Assembly: GCA_001692895.1 (NCBI GenBank)
Contig: KV748219.1
Coordinates: 124,001-188,000, forward strand
DNA length: 64,000 nt
Direction: 5' to 3'
From: Cenococcum geophilum 1.58
Lineage: Eukaryota > Ascomycota > Dothideomycetes > Gloniales > Gloniaceae
Shown: in pieces, positions 22,961 to 34,800 of the stretch
Position numbering within the stretch: position 1 is the stretch's first letter
How the letters are laid out: each line of letters begins with the position of its first letter
Made by a program: the position numbers and the translations under genes
Notes under the pieces: model-generated
What the model saw: only the letters and a program-made list of their open reading frames with translations
Database searches by the model: none
Told to the model about the DNA's origin: nothing

Positions 22961-23497
22961 TAATTAGGAAATCATATACTGGCTTAGAGGTAAGCGGAGA
23001 ATATAGCATTTATCTTAGTTTTCTGACTTTTAAATAGCTTAACCGCGAAATCTAATTTTCTAAATTTTAACCCCCCTATCTGTCTTACCTTCTTACCACT
23101 TTTAGAGCTGTTAGATATACATATAATGGTATATAGGGAGAATTAGCAGTATTACCGGATTAATATTACTGCTATCTATAGCGTTAATCGATTTTTAGAA
23201 TTTTTAGAATTTTTTTTAAAGGGTGGAAATGTTGCTTATATAAGGAGTTACGTGACCTTTAAGAATATATGCTACTTAGGACCGTATATTAGCAGCCACG
23301 ACTTCTTTATACTATAGTTAAGATTTTATATATACCGCACCTAGAGCTGTTTAAAATAACTATTACCTATAGATTTGCCGATTTATAAATTAAAAATTAG
23401 ACGTAGTTAGAGCTATTAATAGGGGTTATTAATCGCGCTCCCTATAATAAAATCCGACTAATAAATGAACTAATAAATTAAATTAAAAGTTCGGAAC
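22961..23497. other. AT-rich spacer, target of family A copy 1
   Basis: Between the Helitron helicase and the first gypsy element. It holds a weak inverted repeat (TAGCAGTA at 23144-23151 and TACTGCTA at 23167-23174) and no coding track. Together with the gag-like relic from 29,573 it may be one older element split by the gypsy insertion. Confidence 0.4.
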
Positions 23498-23502
23498 GTC
23501 TA

Positions 23503-23726
23503 TATTACGGCGCTGGTGGAAAACGGTGCATTATAGTAGACGTTATGGTAGACGTAGAGTTACGTGAGCCTATATAACTAGAGGACCGTATAAAACTTCG
23601 CACGGCGCTACTATTCTTCTTCTTTCCTTTCTTTAGCTTTGGATCCTCGTTTATAGACAATCTAATTATATAGGCTTACGCGTCTCTCTTGCCGTATCCG
23701 TGCCTTAATTAACTAAGTCGCTAATA
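23503..23726 (+). repeat. 5' LTR of family A copy 1
   Basis: 224 bp, paired with 29172-29395. By eye about 17 positions differ between the two LTRs and all are C/T or G/A changes. Confidence 0.93.
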
Positions 23727-23925
23727 TTATCTAAAGCTCATCTACTCTTCTTCCTAAGAAGGAACTTAAATATATTTATTTACTAGGCCATAGAATAGGA
23801 CCCTAAGAATACGATAAAACCAAAAGAATATAAATAGAACGCGAAACCTAAAAATAGGATATATATAAACCAGAACCCCTAGAAAATAAATAAACAACTA
23901 GAAATTACCTAATACCCCTACTACT

Positions 23926-26900
23926 ATGCTAAGAAACACAGTAGCTAGTAAAGCCGCTATAGGACCTGTAAATACCTCTAATAGTAAAATAGTCGCCGTC
24001 TTAACCCCCTAGGAAGAGTTTATAGCAGCTAATACTAAAATTAAATAGCTTTAAGAGTTGCTTAAAACTAGAGATACTAATACCCCTACGCCTAGTAATA
24101 AGTTATCAGACACCTAGAGACTTGCTATAGTCCTTAAGGCCCTAGCCTAGCGTATAGTATCTATATTATTACGGTTAGCGAAGGTTACGGACTCCCTATT
24201 ACTTACAGACGGAACTAACCCTATATTTAATAACTGGAAGCTTTAATTATAGGACAAGCTTAAAGTTAATGCGGACTACTTCCCCACTACTTAAGCTAAG
24301 ATAGCCTATGTCTTTGGCCGTACCGGCGAAGACGCATAGACGTACTTATGTCTATAATACGCCCTAGACTTAATAGATCTCTTCCTCTCTAGAGATAAAA
24401 TAATTAATTACTTATCGTCTATTTATAAGGACCCCTTTAAGGTATAAAATGCCTGCCTTAATTATAAGGGTCTAAATATAAAAATAACTAAAACTTTCTT
24501 AACCTTTTAGACCCGCTTCCTATACCTAGCTAGCTAGGCCTAAATTCCCTAAAAAAATCTACTACTAGACCTATTTAATAAGCTTACCCTAGACCTATAA
24601 TAAGCAGTACTACTAGTCTTTACTACCGTAAAGACGCTAAAGGAACTTATAGATTAGTGCTTAGCCATTAACCAAGATCTCTAGCAAATTAAGGCACGTG
24701 CTAAAAGGTATAAAGCTAGAAACCCTTCTAACCAGACTATAAGCACTATAAGAATAACACGTAGTGCCCTAGTACAATTGGCCACCCCTATAGCACTAGT
24801 TATATAGCCCGCCGTTAACCTAGTAGCTAGCCGCGTATTTAGTCCTACTATAGGTCTAGAGCATACCCAGCCAACGTATAGTAACCCCTATAAATAGGCC
24901 CTTAGCAATTAAGGAGCTTACTTTTTATGTGGCTAAAAGGACTACTTTGCTAAGGATTACCTAATAAACGTAAAAGTGGGCGAGGTCCTATTAATCTAGG
25001 AGGATAGCGCGGAGTTAGAAAAAAAGAAACCCTAGAGAAAAACTCCTCTCTAGGGTTAAAAGGGATTAATATATTATATATTAATCTAGGTTAGCTAGTT
25101 AGTAAAAAAAGCTACACTATCCCTTACACTTTATTCCGTAATAGATATTAAGTTTTAACCTCTGCGTTAGCTAACTCTAAAGTAAATATCTTTACCTTAA
25201 TAGATACCTAGTATGCCGTAAAGCTAGCTAACTTTTTAAATATACCCCTTAAAGAATTACCTAAACCAATTCCTATTCGTGAGTATAACGGACGGATAGG
25301 GCTACCTATTAAGACTATCTTATAGGTTTACCTCCACATTAACGGACGAAGGCAATATAACGTCCCCTTTCTTATTACGGACTTAGGAAGCCATAATATA
25401 ATCTTAGGGAGAAAATGGCTAGCCTATTTAGGCTTATAGCTTAACATATAGAATAAACGGCTTATCTAGCCTAAAACCCTACCCCTAACCCCTTCCTTTA
25501 TAAAAGAAATTAGTATTATAATAGAAAACCTTATATGGCCCTAAATTAATACCATTTACTAAGCCGATGCTATGCGCAGAAACTAGGCCTTTAAGAAGGA
25601 TATACAGCTTAACCCATAACGGATCTATATACTACGCCGCCCCTAGACTACCTATATTACGCCACCTGCACTAAAAACTTAGGAAGTTAGTAATAACCTA
25701 GCTAAGCCCCCTATAGAGAATCCTATAAAGCTATAAAGGAAAGCCAGGGATATTAAACGCTACACTAAACTAATAAATAGGAAGGATAACTTATGGAAAA
25801 TAGAACGTAAGCTAAGGAAGACTATAAACCCTATACCATAAAATACGGCCTAATAAATATTAGTAAAGAAACCTACAGACCTCCCACCAGTTAATATTTA
25901 CTATATTGGCGCTATAGGGTTCTATTAGAACTTAGTTTAGCCTAATACTATTACCTTTATAACTAGCCTTTACGAAATTAATTAAATAATTAAGGAAAAG
26001 AAAAGTAAGCTTAGTAGATAGGAAAGCGAGCTTATAGACAAGGAACTAGTAAATTAAAAACTACCCTATTAACACCGGAAATTTAAGGACGTATTCTTTA
26101 AGGCAGCGTCTAATATACTTCCGCCTTACTAACCGTATAACTACAAAATCGAGATCGAGCCAAATAAGGAAAACACCCTTAGCTATAGCCCCCTTTATTA
26201 GCAGTCTACTGCTAAATTATAGGCTATAAAGTAGTACCTTATTAATAACCTAGGTAAGGGCTTTATTAAGCCTAACTAAGCCCCTTTTAACTCGCCTATT
26301 CTCTTTATTAAAAAACTAAATAAAGGACTCCGCTTTTATATTAATTACTATAAACTAAATAATATAACCCGCAAGGACCGCTACCTACTGCCCTTACTTA
26401 ATAAGACTTTAACCTAAATAAGTAGAGCTAAGGTCTTTACTAAGCTTAATATCCATTAGGCCTTTTACCGGATTAGGATAAACCCTAAATTAAAAGATTT
26501 TACTATATTTTGGACCTATTACGGAATATATAAATATAAAGTACTTCCTTTTAGACTAACTAACGGACCGGCTACGTACTAGCGATATATAAATAATATA
26601 CTCTTTAACTACCTTAATGACTTCTATATAGCCTACCTGGATAATATTATAATCTACTCTAAGAATAAGTTAGAATATAAGGAATATATCTATAAAGTCC
26701 TATAACGGCTCCGCAAGGCCGGCCTCTAGGCCGATATTAGGAAATTAAAATTTAGTATTAAGCGTATAAAGTACCTAGGTTTTATTATCAGTATAAATAG
26801 AATTAAGGCCAACCCAGAGAAAACGGCTATAATTAACCAGTAAACACCCCCACGGACCATAAAGGGAGTGCAATTATTTTTAGGTTTCTATAACTTCTAC

Positions 26901-29160
26901 TAATACTTTATTAAGAACTATAGCAGAATTGCCTAGCCTCTTAACCGCCTTACTAGGAAAGACCAGCTATTCTACTTTAACGCTATATATATACAGGCCT
27001 TTAATAAGCTTAAAAAACGGCTAGTATTGGCTCCTCTACTTACTTACTTTGACCTAAAACGACCCTTAATGCTAGAAACTAATGCCTTAGACGGCGCGAT
27101 AGCTGGTATTTTCTTCCAGAAGCAACTAGACAGAGAATAGCACCCTATTATATACTATTTAAAGACTATAATAAATACTAAGCTAAACTACCACATCTAT
27201 AATAAAGAAATGCTAGCTATTATCTCTAGCCTTTAGCACTAGCGTATATAGCTAGAGGGGACCCCTAAGCCTATTAAGGTAGTTTTAGACTATAAGGCCC
27301 TAAAATACTTTATAATAACTAAGGCCCTTACGGCCCGGCAGGCACGCTAGGCGGATATCCTATCTTAGTTTAACTTCCTAATTATATATAGACCAGGCGC
27401 TATAAACCGGGCGGATACTCTTATAAGGCGTAAATAGGACCTAGGTAACTAGGTAGCTATAAAGATCTTATTATAGACCTAGATACTACTATAACTAAAG
27501 TACCTTAACCCCTAAATATAGGTAGAATAAAATACGGACCCTTTAGACGCTAAGATATATCCTATTAACTCTACGGAACTTAACCTTATTAATAAACTAC
27601 TATAGGTAAACCGTACGGCCCCTTCTCTATAGGAGTACCGTAAAAAGGTAAAGGATACTACTAGCCTATAGTCCCTTAAAAATAGACTGCTTAAGCACTG
27701 GGAACGGCTAGTAGTAGTAGAGGAACAGAATTTACGGACTTAGCTTATCGCCGAAGTATATACTTAGGTTTTTATAGCCTACCCTAGAAAAAATAAGACC
27801 TGTAAAATTATTGGCGACCGCTACTACTAGCCTAGAATAGTTGTGGATATTAACCGCTATATATAGAACTGCGATAACTGCCGTAGGTTTATAATTCCAC
27901 GAGATAAAACCCTAGAACTATTAAAGCTACTCCTGATACTAAAACGCCCCTAGTAGCATATCTTTATAGACTTTTATAAGTTACTTACGGACCGTGGCGG
28001 ATATAATATAGTTATAATCCTAGTTAACCGCTTTAGTAAGCGCCCGTTCTTAATCCCCTGTTATAAAAATATTAATACTAAAGAGGCGGCCTAACTATAT
28101 ATCTACTATATCTACCGAATTTACGGACTACTAGATACTATTATATCCGACTATAGGCCGTAGTTTATATTAGCCTTCTAGAACGAGTTCACCTGGATCC
28201 TAGGTATTAGGCTAAAGCTCTTTACGGTATACTACCCCTAGATAGATAGTTAGACGGAGATTATAAATTAATACTTAGACTAGAGACTCCAGCCCTTTAT
28301 TAACTACTTTTAGGATAACTAGAGTAAACTACTACCTATAATAGACTACGCCCAGGCAACCCTACTCTATAACCCTACGGGGTTTGCACCTATTTAGCTA
28401 AAAATAGGATACTTACTCTATATAAGCTTCGACTAGGAGAGACCGGAAGGACTATAGACTATACGCGAAAAACTATCTTATAAGGAAGCATAGCAGTATG
28501 CTAGACGCTTAGAAGAAGTATAAATAATAGCCTATAAGAACCTAGAGAAGGCCTAGAAATTAATAAAATAGTAGGTAAATAAGTATAGGTGTGAGCCTAA
28601 CTTTACTATAGGCGATAAGGTCTAGGTTATAATAAAGAACTAAAAGATAGAACGGCCTAGCCGTAAGCTAGACTATAAGATAGTAAGACCGTATAAGATC
28701 CTTAATAAAGAAGGCAACTTATATAAGGTTAAACTCCCAGACTTAATTAAAATCTACCCTATTTTCTCACCAGATAAGCTACGGAAAGCTATAAATAACC
28801 CCCTACCTAGATAAAAGAATAAGCCTCCACTACCGATTTAAGTTAATAGCGATGACGAATAGGAAGTTAATAAAATACTAGCCTATAAACTAGTATAAGG
28901 AACGCTAAAATACTATATCTAATAAAAAGGCTATAATCTAAACCCAACCTAGTACCCCGCCTAGAACTTTATAGGCTACCTCTAGAAGCTTAAAGAGTTT
29001 TATAACTAATACCCTAATAAACCCAGACCCCTAAAGTACCTTAATAAGTAAATAGAGTGCAGGTATAGCGAAGACGATAAGCTGCCTATTAAGCATAAAG
29101 ATAAGAATACCCTATGGTTATAATACGGATATATAAAGCCTAAGGGCAGGCTTTTTTAGA
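23926..29160 (+). pseudogene. gag-pol of family A copy 1, riddled with stops
   Basis: Polyprotein relic read from the ATG at 23926. Gag contains NWKL, DKLKVNADYFPTT and AYVFGRTGEDA (about 24,230-24,340), and a zinc knuckle reading CG then KDYFAKDY (24,917-24,963) in which Cys and His positions are partly changed to Tyr and Asp. The retropepsin region lies at about 25,170-25,440 (ending LGRKWLAYLGL). Reverse transcriptase at about 26,330-26,900 has AYLDNIIIYSKNKLEY in place of the YxDD box. RNase H is at about 27,060-27,440, the integrase zinc and core region at about 27,760-28,500, and a chromodomain near 28,850-28,980 (KILAYKLV, then YYI and KGYNLNPT). Most stops are TAG or TAA at expected Gln or Trp codons. 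No functional product is possible. Confidence 0.88.
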
Positions 29161-29171
29161 GGGGGGGGTAA

Positions 29172-29395
29172 TATTATAGCGCTGGTGGAAAACGGTGCAT
29201 TATAGTAGACGTTATGGTAGACGCAGAGTTACGTAAGCCTATATAACTAGAGGACCGCATAAAACTTTGCACGGTGCTACTATTCTTCTTCTTTCCTTTC
29301 TCTAGCTTTAGATCCTCGTTTATAGACAATCCAATTATATAGGCTTATGCGTCTCTCTTACCGTATCTATGCCTTAATTGACCGAGTCGCTAATA
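29172..29395 (+). repeat. 3' LTR of family A copy 1
   Basis: 224 bp, same length as the 5' LTR, and followed directly by the target duplication GTCTA. Confidence 0.93.
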
Positions 29396-29572
29396 GTCTA
29401 AATAAGGTTCTACTAAGACGCTAGCTAAACCCTAACCTAGACCCTTCCTAACCTATTAAATTCTAAAAATAATAACCTCTATTAAATTAAAAATTAACCT
29501 TATTCTTAATAAGCTATTTAATTAGATTTAATAGTTCTTTATTATCTAAGATATAGCCAAAACTAATAAGAT

Positions 29573-30140
29573 ATGGCACTATTTAAAAAGAAAGATAATC
29601 TTCTAAAGCTAGAACTACTAAGTTGGCCTACACTAAGGGATATACTACCTACGGCTATATTAATAGTAAAGCTAGACCTAAATTAGCTTACTGCTTATAA
29701 CTAGCTCTACGCCGAATATAAGGACGATCTACGCGTATACTAGAAGTAAAAATAGGCTATAAACAATATTAATAACTATATTGTTCGCACTATATTAGTA
29801 GCCTACCTTTCACTTATTAATAGCCTTAGTAGTTAGTTATATTAAATATTTAAGGCGTCTCTACTACTATAGTAGCCACTATAGTAACAGAGACACCCTA
29901 TATTTTAGTAAGTAATTAAGCCCATCTTGTATAAGAATCTTGTGCTTATTAGTACTTACCAAATTACGTACTTATAGGGCCTCCTCCCGTTTATAAATAC
30001 TCCCTTCTCTATACCTTCCTCTCTTCTTTTCTTCTTCCTTATAAGAGCTAGAGGCGCTCTAATACTCCTCCCTAGTCTCTACTAAGGGATCTATTAGTTA
30101 ATATAGCGATATGGATAGCATTAGACAAGGAGATAGGTAA
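29573..30140 (+). pseudogene. Gag-like relic of an unclassified retroelement
   Basis: An ATG at 29573 opens a track reading ALFKKKDNLLKLELLSWPTL, then AYN and LYAEYKDDLRVY, NNYIVRTILVAYLSLINSLS, interrupted by TAG/TAA. The layout resembles the N-terminal gag part of copia-type or related elements. No pol follows before about 30.2 kb, so it is truncated or interrupted. Family assignment is uncertain. Confidence 0.4.
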
Positions 30141-31006
30141 GAGAGGAGATAGAAAGGACGGAGGAACCTCTGGTAGGTGTCAGTTAAGCAATATTAATGG
30201 CGGTTTTTATTACCCAAAATTGCGTTATATAACGATATTTGGGAACGCAAATATGTACCCCCATCCTATACTTATACCACTACTAAATATTCTAGATTTC
30301 GTATTTAGAGCTACTTATAATAGGCATTCCTAAGAGATCTGCCGGTTTAAAGCTCTATAATTAAACGTTATTAATATCTTATATAGGGGTCGTCGATTAA
30401 GCTCCTAGGATACAATTTTTAAAGTTTAATACCACACTAATATTACGACCTTCTTACAGTGGCTAAGCCACCCCTAATCTCCTCCCCCTTCTCCCCCCTC
30501 CCATTACTCGGCGCTAAGCTATTATATTATCGCCGAGCTATCGCGTCGTCGTACGTCCGAACTGGGTAGGTAATAATGTGGTTACTTAATTATATTAGAC
30601 GTCTCTATATATAGTTATATCTCTTTCTACACGCGTATTTAATCGAGTTAGGGTAGTAGACTTACTTTAATTCCAGTTATGCGGCGATTTAGTTATTAGG
30701 CATTAAAATATTTAGTATATAAAGCTTTAAATTGGAATTATAATCTACTATATTAGATCCTACATAGAGGGCTCTATATTAAAGCTCTGCAGTCTAAATA
30801 TATACTAAATTCGTAACTAATATAATCCTTAAGCCCAGCTTAAGTAGGGCGCCTTAGTTACTATAGTAGATCCTTACTTAGTAGTAACTAAGGCGCCTTA
30901 ATCTTACTACTACTTCTAAATTAAGCAAAAGCTCTATATAGGGGGGTCCTAGGGGGTCTCCCCCTAGAAAACCTTATCTCTATATATATTAATTAAAGTC
31001 TATATA
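30141..31006. other. AT-rich spacer between gypsy elements
   Basis: No coding track recognised. It contains the perfect hairpin at 30848-30897 and G-rich palindromic bits near 30,945-30,970. Confidence 0.4.
30848..30897. repeat. Perfect 16-bp inverted repeat (hairpin)
   Basis: GGCGCCTTAGTTACTA at 30848-30863 is matched exactly by its reverse complement at 30882-30897, with an 18-bp loop. Each arm also contains the self-complementary GGCGCC. Such hairpins occur near Helitron 3' ends and transposon tips, but a CTRR end at the expected spacing is not clear. Confidence 0.7.
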
Positions 31007-31011
31007 ATAAA

Positions 31012-31188
31012 TGTCACAGTGCTACAATAAAGTAGACTAAATAACTACGTTATAGTATAAAGAGGAGAAGAAGGTAAAAAGGGGGTATTGTATATAAATG
31101 GTAGGGCCAGCCGCCAAGGCGCTAGTATTAGGCTAGCCAACGGTAGGAAACAGTACGAGACAGTACGCAATAGGTCAGTGCCGTGACA
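31012..31188 (-). repeat. 3' LTR of family B
   Basis: 177 bp, TGTCAC to GTGACA; pairs with 37770-37946. Confidence 0.92.
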
Positions 31189-31899
31189 GTATTCCCCTCC
31201 CTAAAAGGTTTGGTCCCTAAACCAAACAACTAACTCTATACTAAATAAGTAACTCTAAAAACAGGTAATACGCGGGGGCTATTTTTTGCCGCGAAGATAT
31301 TAGTTCCGCTTACCGCCCTTTATTAAGCTAATGGCGATTTTTTATCCCAGGGATAGAAAATCCTAATTAGTCAGCTTAGTAAATAGGGTTAGCAGAATTC
31401 CACACCGCCACTTGAATTAATCTAGTGCCACACCTTTAGCAAGAATCTAACTAATTAAACAACTTTAACTAGCGGTTAAAGTTCTATAACATCTTAACCA
31501 TTATATAATTAGCCACGGCCTTAGCGTAACAACTCTCCCTTATCTTATACCCAGTCTAGGGGTCCTAGCTTCTTAGGGTGTTACTTATAAAAGCGCTATA
31601 CAGCTTATTTATAACCCTTTAGGTCCTCTTCTAGCTACTAGGTTATATTCTTATAATATTTCCATTTAATCTTATAAGTTAGGCCTTAGGGGTCTTCGTT
31701 ATATACATTAAGGATTTTCTTAAACTCCCATTTGTCTTCTATATTACCATTATTATCTCTCTTTATTATTTATTCTTATATATTACGGCGCTCTATAGTA
31801 TTAATATTTACTTAGCTAGGGATCTCTTTAGAAGCCTAAAGGCGGACTTTAGATATATAAAAGGATTTATTTACTCAGATATAGTCTAGGAGGTCTACT

Positions 31900-34800
31900 A
31901 TAACTACCCCTTAGTATACTGCAAGTACGGGGTATAAGCCATCCCATTTATTATCCCATTTTTTCTTAAGTCTGTTTATCTTTATATTTTCTAAGCTAAC
32001 TATAACTATATCGCCTTTATAGAATAACGCGCTCTTATCCCTATGGGTATTAGTATTATCTTTATAGCGTTACTATAAAATCTAGGCTAGGGCCTTAAGC
32101 TAAGTTAATATCCGCTTAAAGCGGTTAGCTATAAAGTCTACGCAAAAGAACTCCTTCTTTACTTATGCTAATAGTGTTAGTAGGCAGGGGCCGGCAGGCT
32201 TAATTTTAAGGCGGAAGTTAAAGCTATAGTTTGCAAAAAATGGGGAGATACCTATGCTCTTGTTAACTTAGTTATTTATGGTAAACTTAGTAAGCGGTAG
32301 GTAGTTAACCTAGTTATCTTATATAAAGCTAACAAAGGCGTAGAGGTACTTATTTACGGCAGCATTAATAATTTTAGTTTAGCCATCCGTTTCTAGGTGC
32401 TAGGCTAAGCTTAGTTATAAGGTTATCTTAAGGCGTTTACTTAATTATTGCCAGAAGTTGCTAATAAATTATATACCGCGATTAGAGATAATTATACTTA
32501 GTGCGCCGTAGAGCTTATATATATTATTAATAAAGCTATTAACTAGCTCCTCTATTAAGAGTCCTATTACTAGAACAAGGTATTACATCTTAATTAGGCG
32601 GTCTATAATAATAAGGATATATTCATATATCTTACCGTAGTATTAGTATACTAGCAGTATTATAATATAGTTAATTAAAATATTAGTCTATAGGCGAGCG
32701 GGTAATTCTAATAGCTTTAAAAAACTGGGCAAAGCGGAGTAGGGGGTCTTAGTGCAAAAATATAGGGCATAGTCTTTAACAAAGGTAGCTATAAACTTGG
32801 AGATTCCCGGCTACCAGTATATTTAGTTTAAGAGGTTAAATATTTTAACCCGGCTAGGGTAGCTAGCGGGGCCGCTACTATAAGAGTGATAGATAACCTC
32901 TAGGCGGAGATCTAAGGCGTTAGGGACGAAGAGGCGTTAGCGGAAATAGATCTGTCTATTAATAATATTATATTCTAATTTATCGCAACAAAGTAATTTC
33001 CTAATCTTCTTTAGCTAACGGCGAGCTTTTTAATTATATAGGGCCGCTACTATATCTCTTACTAGTTTGTTCTCCTAGTATTCTAACTAAATTAGCTTAT
33101 CTAGTAACTTTTTAGCTATTTTAGGGTCTAAAGCGGCTATAAACTCCGTATTATTAAAGTTACGGGACTTATATAGTAATTCTTCTAAGATCGCGGGGTT
33201 AACTTTCCGTGGCGGTATAATAACTTAGGCTCGGTAGCGGAGGCGTTTATTATTAGCATCCTTAGGTTTCATTCCTAGTAGCTAGCTTAGGGCGTTAGGG
33301 AGCGTAGCTTTGCTGCCAGGTCTATATATAATCACGAAGTTAAATTATAAGAGAAACTCTGTCTACTGGACTTAGCGTTAGTTTAGCTGCTTAGTAGTTA
33401 TAAATATTTATAGGTTCTTATAGTTAGTAATAATTTTAAACGGCTCCTTAGTCCCTTATAGCTTAGGACGCCATTCCTCTAAAGCCTTAATAATAGCTAA
33501 GAGTTCTTTGTTATAGATTTTATAGTTATATTCCGGCGCAGAGTACTTTATAAAAAAGAATGTGACCAGTCTTAATTTACCGTTATTATTATATTAGGAA
33601 AGGACTCCGCCAGAAGCCTAATTTAATACGTCTATCTCTACCACTGTTTTCTTTATATAGTTATAATATGCTAGTACTAGTGCTAAAGTAAAGGCTCTCT
33701 TAAGGGCCTTAAATAATTTTACTTATTCTAGTCCCCATAGCTATCCAATGTCCTTCTTTAGGAGTTTTATTATAGGTATAGCAACGGCAGAGTAGCCTTA
33801 GATAAATCGTTAGTAGAAGTTCGCGAAGCCAAGAAATTGTTATAGTTCTTTAATTAATGTTAGGTCCTTCTATTTCTATAGGGCCTATACCTTTTTAGGG
33901 TCCATAGTCATGCTATTAGTTAAGATAATTAAGCTAAGGTATTTTATTTTAGTAGAATAGAACTTAGACTTATTAATATTAATCTAAAGTCTAGCGTTAC
34001 TAAGTTTCTAGATAGTTTTATTTACATACTTAGTATATTTAGCGCGTGTTTTAGAAAAGATAAGGACGTCATTAAGGTAGGCGGTGCAGTAGTTATTAAG
34101 GGCGTTATGTAAAATATAGTTAATATAGTTCTAAAACGTGGCAGGTGCGTTATAGAGGCTAAATAGTATAACTAATATCTTATAGAGTCCGAACCGGGTA
34201 ATAAATGCTATAAGCCACTTATAGCCCTCTATAATCCGGATCTAGTTAAACGCAGTAATTACGTTAAGTTTAGTAAAGTACTTGGCACCATAAAGTGTGT
34301 TAAGTATCTCGTGGATTAGTGGCAATGGGTACTAATTCTTAATAGTAACTGTATTTAGGCCTTAGTAGTTATAGTAGATTCGTATACTACCGCCGGGCTT
34401 AGCAGTAAGGAGGAGTGATATAGTAGCTAGTAAGGTTAATTCGTGGATAAAACCCTTATCTAGTATCTTATTAATCCACTTTTTTATACACCTAAGTTTA
34501 GCAGGTAAGAGTGGTCTATTTTTATAGTATAGGGTCTAATTTCTAGGGATAATCTTAATTTTATAGTCCTATGGTCGGTAGGGGGGTAGCTTATCTATAT
34601 TCTTAGGGAGGAAGTGCTTAATATATTTACGAAACTCCTTTAGTAGGCGTTGTAAAATATCGTTATAGGTTAATCCTAGTTTACCTTTTAGGAATTTCTT
34701 AACATTAGTATCGACTATCTTCTGGCGTAAAAGCTTAGGCTTAGTTTTTAGATTTATCTTAAGGAAGTTATAGAAATGGGGGGGCAGCGCCTTATAGGCT

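Larger units (their letters stand above)
23503..29395 (+). mobile_element. Ty3/gypsy chromovirus-type LTR retrotransposon, family A copy 1
   Basis: Complete but dead element of 5,893 bp. Both LTRs are 224 bp and the insertion is flanked by the 5-bp duplication GTCTA (23498-23502 and 29396-29400). A purine tract ending in GAGGGGGGGGTAA precedes the 3' LTR. The LTR ends read TATTAC and CTAATA, probably once TGTTAC and CTAACA before C-to-T change. Element order on the plus strand is gag, protease, reverse transcriptase, RNase H, integrase, chromodomain. It sits in AT-rich DNA between the Helitron and family B. Confidence 0.93.

Noticed and set aside
23144-23174. Short inverted repeat as Helitron 3' hairpin
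   Set aside because: Arms of only 8 bp and no CTRR at the proper distance; not enough to set the Helitron end.
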